From assembly GCF_001700435.1 (NCBI RefSeq), contig NZ_LYPC01000020.1, positions 373,678-437,677 of the forward strand: a stretch of DNA of 64,000 nt, read 5' to 3'. Both the position numbers and the translations under genes were made by a program. This document shows, in pieces, positions 18,343 through 26,416 of this stretch. This stretch comes from Paenibacillus pectinilyticus. GTDB taxonomy: Bacteria > Bacillota > Bacilli > Paenibacillales > NBRC-103111. The notes under the pieces are model-generated. The model worked only from the letters and a program-made list of their open reading frames with translations, was not told the origin of the DNA and did not search any database. Numbering within the stretch: the first letter of the stretch is position 1; the number at the start of each line of letters is the position of its first letter.

Positions 18343-19492
18343 AACACTTCTTCGTGGGAACTATCAATTAACGACATTAATTATGGTCATCATTGTGGCA
18401 GGAATGAGTCAAGGGATGCTCCTGCCACTGCTGACCATATTGCTGGATCGATCCGGACTTTCCCCAGATGCAAATGGTGTGAATGCAGCGGCTCTATACA
18501 TTGGGATATTTGCGACGATGTTCTTCATAGAGAAGCCTGTGCGTCGATTCGGCTATAAACCCGTCATCCTATCCGGGATGGGGCTCATCATTGTTGCAAA
18601 TTGTCTATTCCCAGCCTGGCAGCAGGTTGGTTTTTGGTTCGTTTTACGATTACTAGTGGGCATCGGGGATAGTGCACTGCATTTTGCTACACAGCTATGG
18701 ATTGTAGCTTCAAGCCCAAAAGAGAAGAGAGGTCGCAACATCTCCTTATATGGGATGGCTTATGGCATCGGGTTTAGTCTAGGGCCGCTAGGGATTACGT
18801 TACTAAATGCGGGGATCTGGGTCCCCTTTCTGTCGACAAGCGGCTTCTTTCTCCTCATTATGTTCCTTCTAACGCGCCTTAAGAATGAGAAACCAGAACG
18901 ATCGGAACGCGCAGAGGCCGCACATAAACGAGCAACCACTGTCATTTCACTGGCCTGGTTTCCTCTCGTTACGTCGCTGCTCTTTGGTTACATGGAAGCC
19001 GCGATGAATAGTAATTTCCCTCTCTATGGCCTTCGGATAGGCATTTCAGAGTCTGTAATCGGTTTATTGCTCCCTGTGACGGGCATTGGAGGGCTTATCA
19101 TGCAATTGCCATTGGGGATTTGGAGTGATCGAGTGGGGCGAAAGCCAATTCTAATGGGAACCGCGATCTTTGGAGCTACCGCTTTCGGCTGTGTGCCATT
19201 CGTTGGGGCGAATCTATGGGGTCTTGGGATCTGTTTAGGAGTAGCAGGAGGGATGGTCGGATCGTTCTTCTCACTTGGTTTGGCCTATGCTGCGGATATT
19301 TTGCCTCGGCATTTATTGCCGACGGCCAATATCATCGCTTCGATTCAATATAGTGTGGGGAGTATCATTGGACCTTTAGTGGGAGGGATGGCACTGCGAT
19401 TCATCAGTGTGTCCAGTATATTTTACTTTTTAGGACTCGTTTACTTGTTATTTGGGCTTTCCGGGTTCATTTTCCGACGTCGTGCGGTATGA
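18332..19492 (+). CDS. MFS transporter, drug-efflux-like
   Basis: A 386-residue major facilitator with about 12 membrane helices split by a charged central loop (RLKNEKPERSERAEAAHKRA). The second-half loop motif GIWSDRVGRKP matches the MFS loop signature, and the first half has the related KPVRRFGYKPV. Similar proteins are annotated as multidrug or sugar efflux pumps; the substrate is unknown. ATG 18332 lies inside the end of the upstream gene and has only a weak site (GGATTTCGGGA), fitting coupled translation. Confidence 0.88.
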   Translation: MALKTLLRGNYQLTTLIMVIIVAGMSQGMLLPLLTILLDRSGLSPDANGVNAAALYIGIFATMFFIEKPVRRFGYKPVILSGMGLIIVANCLFPAWQQVGFWFVLRLLVGIGDSALHFATQLWIVASSPKEKRGRNISLYGMAYGIGFSLGPLGITLLNAGIWVPFLSTSGFFLLIMFLLTRLKNEKPERSERAEAAHKRATTVISLAWFPLVTSLLFGYMEAAMNSNFPLYGLRIGISESVIGLLLPVTGIGGLIMQLPLGIWSDRVGRKPILMGTAIFGATAFGCVPFVGANLWGLGICLGVAGGMVGSFFSLGLAYAADILPRHLLPTANIIASIQYSVGSIIGPLVGGMALRFISVSSIFYFLGLVYLLFGLSGFIFRRRAV

Positions 19493-19493
19493 A

Positions 19494-19540
19494 AAAAGCC
19501 ACTGTTCCTTTGAATAAAAGGTACGGTGGCTTCTTCGTCT
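19494..19540 (+). terminator. Terminator-like hairpin after the MFS gene
   Basis: AAGCCAC..GT..CCTTT, loop GAAT, AAAGG..AC..GTGGCTT: an imperfect stem with mismatches, starting at the MFS stop codon. The T-rich tail is weak. Confidence 0.55.
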
Positions 19541-19551
19541 TGGAGGGTTGT

Positions 19552-20187
19552 TTAGCCGATTTCGTAATTGGCCGCTTGATCCGTCATATAACGCTCTGTC
19601 AAGATCGTCAGGAGGGAGATACCAATTTGGTTTTCTCCGCCTTCCGGGATGATAATGTCAGCATATTTCTTCGATGGCTCAATAAAAGCATCATGCATAG
19701 GCTTTACAGTCGTCAAATATTGATCGAAAACGGACTGCAGCGTGCGGCCGCGCTCATTAATATCGCGGGATAAACGGCGTAGAACACGGACGTCAGGGTC
19801 TGTATCTACAAATACCTTGATATTTAATGCGCCGCGAAGCTCTTCATCCGTTAACACATGAATCCCCTCCAGCAGCACAATCGGCTTGACATCAATCCGG
19901 ATCGTTTCATGGGAACGAGCATGCTGAGAGAAATCGTAGACTGGAATGTCAACGGGACGCCCGCTTTTTAACTCATTTAAATGTTGTAGAAGCAGAGCAT
20001 TCTCAAATGCGCGTGGATGATCATAATTAATGCGTTCCCGTTCTTCAAAGGTCAGTCCGCTATGATGAAGATAATAATTATCTTGTGAAATTAACGTGAC
20101 ATTCGTGGATCCGAGTTTTGTAATAATCGATCTAGCTACAGTTGTTTTACCTGAACCGGTACCACCGGCAATACCAATCACGAGCAT
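19552..20187 (-). CDS. udk: Uridine kinase
   Basis: Phosphorylates uridine and cytidine to UMP and CMP in pyrimidine salvage, using ATP or GTP. The 211-residue product is the standard length. P-loop GGTGSGKTT lies at the N-terminus, followed by SQDNYY, the YDHPRAFE block and PVYDFSQHAR, all diagnostic of Udk. ATG 20187 has GGGGAGG nine bases upstream; a longer frame to 20238 adds no homology. Monocistronic on the minus strand. Confidence 0.96.
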   Translation of the reverse strand: MLVIGIAGGTGSGKTTVARSIITKLGSTNVTLISQDNYYLHHSGLTFEERERINYDHPRAFENALLLQHLNELKSGRPVDIPVYDFSQHARSHETIRIDVKPIVLLEGIHVLTDEELRGALNIKVFVDTDPDVRVLRRLSRDINERGRTLQSVFDQYLTTVKPMHDAFIEPSKKYADIIIPEGGENQIGISLLTILTERYMTDQAANYEIG

Positions 20188-20255
20188 GTTGTAGTGCCTC
20201 CCCAAATAACTTAAAAAGCTTCCTACGTAGTTTAACATACTGTGTACATAAAAAG

Positions 20256-20286
20256 AAAAAGCGATCGATGATCGATCGCTTTTTGG
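20256..20286. terminator. Palindromic terminator between two minus-strand genes
   Basis: AAAAAGCGATC and GATCGCTTTTT flank a short GATGATC centre (about 20257-20285). A perfect palindrome, active in either direction; it most likely ends the 20289-20606 transcript before udk. Confidence 0.85.
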
Positions 20287-20288
20287 GG

Positions 20289-20606
20289 TTATCTAATCTG
20301 CTTAGGTGTATGAAACTTCTCTTGATTAGCGTCGATGTCTTGAGCAGCTTGGTTCAATTGCTCATAAGTTTGTTGGATTTGTTGTCCGAACTGTTCGTTA
20401 TCAAATGTGGCTAATTGCTCCTGTGCTTGTTTGACCTGCTGGTGAGCTTGCACTAGGGCTGCTTGTGCCGATTGGATGCCTTGTGGATTGGCTTCGCCAA
20501 TGGCAACTTGCAGCTTATGCTGTGCGTCTTGTGCCTGCAGCATCGCGTGATCGGCTGCATCAATAGCGTGCTGAACGGGTTGCTGGTGTTGATTGGTTCC
20601 TGTCAT
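20289..20606 (-). CDS. Gln/Ala-rich coiled-coil protein, unknown
   Basis: A 105-residue soluble protein built of helical heptad-like repeats rich in Gln, Ala and His (HQQPVQHAIDAADHAMLQAQ at the N-terminus, then AALVQAHQQVKQAQEQL). No cysteine and almost no aromatic residues. Such small Q-rich proteins occur in spore formers, and a spore-associated role is a guess. ATG 20606 has GGAGGT nine bases upstream. The next coding region downstream, udk, is separated by a terminator. Confidence 0.7.
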   Translation of the reverse strand: MTGTNQHQQPVQHAIDAADHAMLQAQDAQHKLQVAIGEANPQGIQSAQAALVQAHQQVKQAQEQLATFDNEQFGQQIQQTYEQLNQAAQDIDANQEKFHTPKQIR

Positions 20607-20926
20607 GGGGAGAGACCTCCTATAGAATCATTATGTAAAAGAGAGAAGCAATGAAAAGCGACTCTACTACATTGCACCAAATTAGGGGAAATCATTCGGA
20701 AATCGGGAAATGAAATTATTTCCTGGGTAAGCGCAAAATGTGAGCGATCGGATGAAATTTCGACAATAATTGTCAGACAATTTTGAATAAATTAACTATT
20801 AAGAGAAGAGTGTTCATTCTGGCACTTGTTACCAAAATAAAAGTGGACAAACGCTGTGATTATTCATAAGCTAGAGAGGATAGTTTCTAACAGAATTAGA
20901 CAAAAAACATCTTCACGGGGGATGAA
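20607..20926. other. Intergenic region upstream of the lipoprotein-kinase operon
   Basis: 320 AT-rich bases between divergent genes. It holds a perfect 13-base palindrome GACAATAATTGTC at 20762-20774, directly followed by a second GACAATT. A possible -35 TGGACA lies at about 20853, but its -10 (TAAGCT) is weak. No gene is seen. Confidence 0.45.
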
Positions 20927-21310
20927 ATGATGAATAAAGTCAAGAGTTTGTGCATGATAGCTGCTTTAACATTCGTTATTTCCGGTTGCGGTTCCGCAAA
21001 GACGACAACGTCTGAGGCCAAATCGTATACACCAACCTTGGAAGTGACAGCCGTTGTTAAAGATGATATCGCAACTCTCAATATGACGACAGATTTGAAG
21101 ATCTCGAAGGAACATTATGACCAACAGAAAGTGCAAGGCGAAGGTCACATCCATATCTCGATTGATCAAGGTGAGAAGATCGTGGTAACAGATAAACAAT
21201 ACGTCACGGAGCATTTAAATAAAGGGACTCACGAAGTGAAGGTCTCCCTCCATAATAATGATCACACACCTTATAATGTAAGCAAAACGATCTCGGTTGA
21301 AGTTAAGTAG
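20927..21310 (+). CDS. YtkA/FixH-like lipoprotein
   Basis: A 127-residue lipoprotein: signal of about 17 hydrophobic residues and lipobox ISGC with Cys21. The mature domain is an all-beta sandwich-like segment with HIHISIDQGEKIV and THEVKVSLHNNDHTPY, a pattern of the YtkA/FixH-like family of extracytoplasmic proteins linked to metal or redox functions. GGGGGATGAA precedes the tandem ATGs. It is the first gene of a three-gene unit, eight bases before the histidine kinase start, so it may supply or modulate the kinase's signal. Confidence 0.75.
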   Translation: MMNKVKSLCMIAALTFVISGCGSAKTTTSEAKSYTPTLEVTAVVKDDIATLNMTTDLKISKEHYDQQKVQGEGHIHISIDQGEKIVVTDKQYVTEHLNKGTHEVKVSLHNNDHTPYNVSKTISVEVK

Positions 21311-21318
21311 GGGTGAGC

Positions 21319-22866
21319 ATGCCTATTCGCGACAGAAATAGAAATAGGAATCTAAGCTTACAGAAACGTATTGTTGTCCTCGTTACGGTTGTGACTGTAG
21401 GGATGATTTCAACCATGATGATTTTTGACACGATGAGTATGAATCAGTCCATTCGAGAAGCGTATGTAAGTCAAATCAGCGGTATGACGATTGCCATCAA
21501 TGGTCGATATGAAGAATCACGCAATATCACAGATGTTCAGCAAATATTCGATTACATTCAATATAAGAATAATCGCGTTTTGGAATTGAAACTGTATGAT
21601 AAGCAAGGTAAAGTTCTCGCGGCATCAAATCGCAAAGAAATTGGGATGATTATCCCTTCATCTAGTGTCATTATCCCTACACAAGATAAAACGATCGTTG
21701 ATCGTGTTCCTATGGCTGAGAGTGACAAGCCTATTGTCAGACTAACCGCTCCGCTTCAAGAGGATGGGATTGTAGTTGGGGCTGTAGAGGTCATTTTCGA
21801 TTCCTCGGAGGAAGAGCTGCTTCTCAAGCAAAGAACGAAACTCATTCTTATTGTCGGTCTTAGTATCGCGGTTGTACTCTCCACGTTATTGTGGCTGATT
21901 TTGCGCGTTGTTGTCATTCGTCCGCTAAGTCGTCTGCGCGAAGCGGCAGTTATCGTAAAGCAAGGCGGGGATTTGCCTAAGCTGCAATTCAAGGCATCGC
22001 CAGAGATTGCTGAGGTCTCGGAAGCTTTCAATGACATGGTGAGTAACTTGGAGGATCGTTATCAACAACTCCAACAAGCGTTGAACACGCTGCAAGTTAC
22101 ACAGGATCAGCTCGTTCAATCGGAGAAAATGGGGGCCTTGGGCAATCTAGTTGCCGGCGTTTCACATGAGATTAATACACCGATTGGGATTGGCGTAACC
22201 GCCATTAGTTTTTTAGATCAGAAAACCAAAGAATTCCAATCCCTGTACGAAACAGGGAAGATGAAGAAATCGGATTTAGAGCAATTTCTGACCGTTACAC
22301 ATGAGACGAATGCTATGGTGCAGTCGAATCTGGAGCGTGCCTCCTCCTTGGTGAGAAGCTTTAAACAGATTTCCGTAGATCAAAGTGTGGAGATCAAGCG
22401 AACTTTCCTTTTTAAAGAGTATATAGAAGGTATTATGGCTAGTTTGAAGCCCGCCTTCAAAAAGACCCGTTTGCGCATAGATGTTCTGTGCGATGACCAG
22501 TTACATGTGTATTCATATCCTGGGGCTTTATCTCAAATTATAACGAATTTAGTAATGAATTCGATGAATCATGCTTATTCCGCGGATGAAGAAGGCACTT
22601 TAATCCTCCGTGTAGTGGAGCAGCCTGATCATATTTTAATCATGTACTCCGATGATGGCAGAGGTATGACGGCTGATGTGCTGGATCACATCTTCGATCC
22701 TTTCTTTACGACCAGCCGTGGTCAAGGGGGGACGGGATTAGGTATGAACATTGTCTATAATCTCGTTACGCAGTCCTTATATGGCACAATTCAATGTTCA
22801 AGTAAGCTGGGGCAAGGCAGCTTGTTTGCGATAACAATCCCCAAAGAGGAGGAAGCGGTGTTATGA
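21319..22866 (+). CDS. Membrane sensor histidine kinase
   Basis: A 515-residue kinase with two membrane helices (about residues 14-37 and 175-200) enclosing an extracytoplasmic sensor of roughly 135 residues. A HAMP-like linker (RPLSRLREAAVIVKQGG...) and a Gln-rich coiled coil lead to VAGVSHEINTPIG, with phospho-acceptor His283. The ATPase has N box NLVMNSMNHA, G1 SDDGRGM and G2 GGTGLGMNI. The HEINTPIG form is typical of kinases with a large helical insertion. ATG 21319 is preferred for AGGGGTGA just upstream; GTG 21313 is the alternative. The stop overlaps the next start as ATGA. Confidence 0.92.
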   Translation: MPIRDRNRNRNLSLQKRIVVLVTVVTVGMISTMMIFDTMSMNQSIREAYVSQISGMTIAINGRYEESRNITDVQQIFDYIQYKNNRVLELKLYDKQGKVLAASNRKEIGMIIPSSSVIIPTQDKTIVDRVPMAESDKPIVRLTAPLQEDGIVVGAVEVIFDSSEEELLLKQRTKLILIVGLSIAVVLSTLLWLILRVVVIRPLSRLREAAVIVKQGGDLPKLQFKASPEIAEVSEAFNDMVSNLEDRYQQLQQALNTLQVTQDQLVQSEKMGALGNLVAGVSHEINTPIGIGVTAISFLDQKTKEFQSLYETGKMKKSDLEQFLTVTHETNAMVQSNLERASSLVRSFKQISVDQSVEIKRTFLFKEYIEGIMASLKPAFKKTRLRIDVLCDDQLHVYSYPGALSQIITNLVMNSMNHAYSADEEGTLILRVVEQPDHILIMYSDDGRGMTADVLDHIFDPFFTTSRGQGGTGLGMNIVYNLVTQSLYGTIQCSSKLGQGSLFAITIPKEEEAVL

Positions 22867-24425
22867 CCCAAGAAGTGGAGTCTGCAGATCAAGATGAACT
22901 TCTTTTTGCTGCAGAGGAAGACGGGGAAACTACGAGTCAGAGGACAGAACAAGATCCTTGGATCGTCCTGATTGTGGATGATGAGAAGCAAATTCATCAA
23001 GTAACCAAAATGGTGCTGCAAGATCTCGAATTTGCGGGTAGGAAGCTGGTATTTCATAGCGCGTTCTCTGCTGCTGAAGCGAAGCAAGTATTGACCCAGC
23101 AGCCGCATACGGCTCTTGTGCTCCTGGATGTCGTCATGGAACATGAGGATGCTGGCTTGCAGATTGTTAAATACATCCGTGAGGAATTAAATAATCAAGC
23201 GATACGCATTATTTTGCGGACAGGTCAACCAGGACAAGCGCCAGAGCGCACGGTCATTATGGATTATGACATTAATGATTATAAAGAAAAGACAGAGCTA
23301 ACCTCACAGAAGCTATTCACGACGGTTGTAACAGCGCTGCGTTCCTTCCGCGATATCAAAACGATTGAGAAAAGTCGAATCGGCCTGGAAGAAATCATTA
23401 AGTCTTCAGCGACCTTGTTCGAATTGCAATCGATGAAGAAGTTTGCTTCCGGCGTTCTTACCCAGATGACTTCAATCGTTAATTTACATAAGAATGCTAT
23501 TCATTGCAGTTTTGCAGTGACCAAAGGCGTTGAAGATATTTATATTCTAGCGGCCAGCGGTGATTATGCTTCTAATCAAGATGAGAGAGCCCGTGATGTT
23601 GTCCCTTCATATGTCCTAGAGGAGATTGAACAGGCATTTCAAACACGTAAGAGCAGCTTCGCGGCGGATCGATTCGTCATCTATTTTCAGAGTAAAATGG
23701 GTATGGAAAATGTCATATATATGAATGGTTTTAATGAACTGAGTGAATGGGAGCATTATCTCGTAGATATTTATTGTGCCAATGTCTCTGTGGCATTCGA
23801 GAATATCTATTTGAACAATGAGCTGGAGAGCACACAACAGGAAATTATTTATACGATGGGCGAAATCACCGAAACACGCTCTCAGGAGACAGGGCATCAT
23901 GTCAAAAGAGTGGCTGAGTATTCACGATTGTTGGCTTTAAAAATCGGCTTGTCCGAGCAAGAAGCAGAAATTATCCGTTTGGCAACACCGATGCACGATG
24001 TAGGCAAGGTGGGCATTCCGGACGCAATCCTGAACAAACCAGGATCCTTAACCAAAGAAGAATTCGAAATCATGAAGTCTCACTCTAAATTAGGCTATGA
24101 AATGCTTAAGCATTCAAATAAAAAAGTGCTGCATGCCGCGGCGATCATTGCTCATCAGCACCATGAACGCTTCGATGGCACAGGTTATCCACAAGGACTA
24201 GCCGGGGAGAACATTCATCTGTATGGGCGGATAACAGCTTTGGCCGACGTTTTTGATGCGCTTTGCAGTGATCGGGTGTATAAGAAAGCGTGGGAGCTTG
24301 ACCGCGTGTTGGATTTACTGCAATCGGAGCGTGGAAAGCATTTTGATCCTGTGATCGTGGATCTCTTTCTAACGCATCTGGATGAATTTCTGGTCATCAA
24401 AGAGATGTATAAGGAAAATCGTTAA
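22863..24425 (+). CDS. Response regulator with DUF3369 and HD-GYP output
   Basis: A 520-residue response regulator that should hydrolyse cyclic di-GMP. Order: an acidic leader (1-32), a receiver (about 33-155) with phospho-acceptor Asp89 in LLDVVM and conserved acidic DDE near the start, a GAF-like DUF3369 region (about 180-330), and an HD-GYP domain (about 335-510). The HD-GYP motifs are complete: HDVGKVGIPD (His378-Asp379) and HHERFDGTGYP. ATG overlaps the kinase stop by four bases, so the pair are coupled partners. The lipoprotein, kinase and phosphodiesterase together predict an external signal controlling cyclic di-GMP. Confidence 0.93.
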   Translation: MTQEVESADQDELLFAAEEDGETTSQRTEQDPWIVLIVDDEKQIHQVTKMVLQDLEFAGRKLVFHSAFSAAEAKQVLTQQPHTALVLLDVVMEHEDAGLQIVKYIREELNNQAIRIILRTGQPGQAPERTVIMDYDINDYKEKTELTSQKLFTTVVTALRSFRDIKTIEKSRIGLEEIIKSSATLFELQSMKKFASGVLTQMTSIVNLHKNAIHCSFAVTKGVEDIYILAASGDYASNQDERARDVVPSYVLEEIEQAFQTRKSSFAADRFVIYFQSKMGMENVIYMNGFNELSEWEHYLVDIYCANVSVAFENIYLNNELESTQQEIIYTMGEITETRSQETGHHVKRVAEYSRLLALKIGLSEQEAEIIRLATPMHDVGKVGIPDAILNKPGSLTKEEFEIMKSHSKLGYEMLKHSNKKVLHAAAIIAHQHHERFDGTGYPQGLAGENIHLYGRITALADVFDALCSDRVYKKAWELDRVLDLLQSERGKHFDPVIVDLFLTHLDEFLVIKEMYKENR

Positions 24426-24759
24426 TAGGGTTAAGGTTCTGCGAGGAATAAGCAAGGGCAAGTAATGGCATTCTCGTAAGTCGTCATCAATACGGAAGTA
24501 AATCAAGCCTTGTTCTTCGGAACAAGGTTTTTAATTACTTCGCTGGCACATATTAGGAATAAAAGGATCTCTGAAACCTTACGTACACGTAAATTTCGTC
24601 AAAATTACGGATGAACTGTGATTTTCCCGAATTTGTCTAAGAAAGTGAGAGGAAATCTGCGTATTTGTCTCGATTTCGAAGAGAATGACGTATTTCTTTT
24701 AATTTACAATTCCTGTATGCTAGAAAGGGGCTTGAGACAGACAGAAAGAAGGTGTCACC
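24426..24759. other. Intergenic region with operon terminator
   Basis: 334 bases between the HD-GYP gene and the patatin gene. It contains the terminator at 24505-24533 and then AT-rich sequence with no convincing -35/-10 pair. The ribosome binding site of the next gene is AGAAAGAAGGTG near 24742-24754. No gene is seen. Confidence 0.5.
24505..24533 (+). terminator. Terminator of the kinase/HD-GYP operon
   Basis: CCTTGTTC (24508-24515), tetraloop TTCG, GAACAAGG (24520-24527), TTTTT. A textbook UUCG-capped hairpin. Confidence 0.93.
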
Positions 24760-25611
24760 ATGGAAGGAATTGGACTCGTACTGGAAGGCGGAGGTATGCG
24801 AGGGGTATACACCGCGGGAGTCTTGGAATACTTTATGGAGCAAAATTTATATTTCCCGTACGTTGTTGGCGTTTCTGCGGGGGCATGCAATGCCGTTTCA
24901 TATATTTCTAAACAACCAGGGCGGAATAAAAAAGTGACGATCGGCTATATCGCAGATCACCGTTATTTAAGCTATCGGAATTTATTTCGAACGAAAAGCA
25001 TATTTGGCATGGATTTTATTTTCAATGAACTGCCGAATCGGTTAGTGCCATTTGACTATGATACGTTCTATGCGTCTTCACAGCAATTTGCCATTGGCAC
25101 AACAGATGCTCATACAGGGGAACCGATTTATTTTACAAAGGAAGAGCTGCAGCTGCAAACGATGCCGATTGTACAAGCATCCAGCTCATTGCCATTCGTA
25201 GCCACACCGATCCATCATGACGGCAGGATCTTATTCGACGGCGGATTGGTCGACCCGATTCCGGTTCAGAAATCCGTTGCAGATGGCAATCGCAAACATA
25301 TTATTGTACTGACGAAGGAAGCTGGCTATCGGAAGCGGCCATTCAAGCAGCGCTGGTTAGCGAAAAGCTTTTATCCGAAGTATAATGGTCTTGTGGACGT
25401 GCTTGTGAATCGGAGTGGAATCTACAATAATACGTTGGAGACGATTGCGAAGATGGAAGCGGATGGAAGTGCCATCATTATTCGTCCTTCTACGAAAGTA
25501 GAAGTAGGGCGGATGGAGAAGGATCCACGCAAACTCGAGAAATTGCATGAAATGGGTTATGAGGACGCAAAGCGGCTTGGGCCGCAGTTGAAGGAATGGT
25601 TATTACATTAG
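24760..25611 (+). CDS. Patatin-like phospholipase (YjjU/RssA type)
   Basis: A 283-residue patatin-fold acyl hydrolase. The oxyanion loop is LEGGGMRGVYTAG (residues 8-20), the nucleophile elbow GVSAGA puts Ser39 as catalytic residue, and Asp160 in LFDGGLVDPIP completes the Ser-Asp dyad. No signal peptide or membrane helix is visible, so it is cytoplasmic or peripheral. Bacterial relatives are poorly characterised lipases. The VOC gene begins within 14 bases of its stop, so both are probably co-transcribed. Confidence 0.92.
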   Translation: MEGIGLVLEGGGMRGVYTAGVLEYFMEQNLYFPYVVGVSAGACNAVSYISKQPGRNKKVTIGYIADHRYLSYRNLFRTKSIFGMDFIFNELPNRLVPFDYDTFYASSQQFAIGTTDAHTGEPIYFTKEELQLQTMPIVQASSSLPFVATPIHHDGRILFDGGLVDPIPVQKSVADGNRKHIIVLTKEAGYRKRPFKQRWLAKSFYPKYNGLVDVLVNRSGIYNNTLETIAKMEADGSAIIIRPSTKVEVGRMEKDPRKLEKLHEMGYEDAKRLGPQLKEWLLH

Positions 25612-25624
25612 GGGGTTGCTCAGA

Positions 25625-26032
25625 GTGGGACATGATAATCAGAAGGTTAAGACGTTTTTAATGTTTACGGGTCAGGCTGAGGAGGCCATGAAGCTATATA
25701 CCTCTTTATTTGATCAATCGGAGATTGTCAGCATTCAGCGCTTTGGGCCGAATGAACCGGGAGCTGAGGGAAGCGTAAAGAAAGCCACATTCACCATTCA
25801 TGGGCAACAATTTATGTGCATAGACAGTCCGGCAAAGCATGATTTTACGTTCACACCATCGATTTCACTTTATGTGACCTGTGAGAGTGTGGAGGAAATT
25901 AATCGTGTATTTGAAACGCTGGCGCAAGACGGTAAGATCTATATGGGGCTAGATGCGTATCCATTTAGTGAACGATTCGGCTGGGTTGGCGATCGTTATG
26001 GTGTTTCTTGGCAATTGAGTGTTGAAAAATAA
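25625..26032 (+). CDS. VOC/PhnB-like protein
   Basis: A 135-residue single-module vicinal oxygen chelate protein of the PhnB / 3-demethylubiquinone methyltransferase-like group. Family signs are KVKTFLMFTGQAEEAMKLY, the QFMCID segment, and the C-terminal DRYGVSWQL typical of these proteins. Enzymatic activity is unproven for most members. GTG 25625 has AGGGGG nine bases upstream; TTG 25616 would leave no spacing. It follows the patatin gene closely. Confidence 0.85.
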   Translation: MGHDNQKVKTFLMFTGQAEEAMKLYTSLFDQSEIVSIQRFGPNEPGAEGSVKKATFTIHGQQFMCIDSPAKHDFTFTPSISLYVTCESVEEINRVFETLAQDGKIYMGLDAYPFSERFGWVGDRYGVSWQLSVEK

Positions 26033-26188
26033 TTTCGCGTAGACTTAGGACAAATATTGGGGTACCCGGTTTTCTACAACGGAGTACCTTATTTGCCGCG
26101 GTATCGAGTAGAAGCAGCTGACACTTGTTCTCAGAGGAAAGTTGCAATTTGTCGAAACATGCGGTAAGGTAGAAGCTAACCAATAAGA

Positions 26189-26275
26189 ACCCACGGGAGC
26201 TTGAGAAGTCAGGCTGAGATTGTGACCGTCATTGTCACTAACCGTTTATCTGATCTGGGTAATGCCAGCGTAGAG
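26189..26275 (+). promoter_or_regulatory. TPP (thi-box) riboswitch aptamer
   Basis: Binds thiamine pyrophosphate and switches off the downstream operon. The conserved blocks are all present: ACGGGAGC (26193-26200), GGCTGAGA (about 26212-26219), a variable hairpin GTGACCGTCATTGTCAC, then CTGATCTGGGTAATGCCAGC (26250-26269) and GTAGAGAA. A terminator follows at 26352. The preceding 150 bases (26033-26188) contain only a weak hairpin GGTACCCGG...CGGAGTACC near 26060-26090 and presumably the promoter. Confidence 0.95.
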
Positions 26276-26351
26276 AATTCATACAAATGCACGTCCATCG
26301 ATACGATTTTTCATAACAATTCGATTGGAAATATCATTTTCTACACATGGC

Positions 26352-26377
26352 GCTCCCGGATAACGGGGGCTTTTTCT
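26352..26377 (+). terminator. Riboswitch expression-platform terminator
   Basis: GCTCCCG (26352-26358), loop GATAA, CGGGGGC (26364-26370), then TTTTTCTT. Its left arm is also the exact reverse complement of CGGGAGC at 26194-26200 in the aptamer. Confidence 0.85.
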
Positions 26378-26416
26378 TATGGGTACATACAGGAACGTGG
26401 AGAGGGGAACAAAGCA

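Noticed and set aside
26201..26416. N-terminal extension of the ThiY-like protein
   Set aside because: These codons run through the TPP riboswitch and its terminator; the signal peptide and ribosome binding site begin at 26417.
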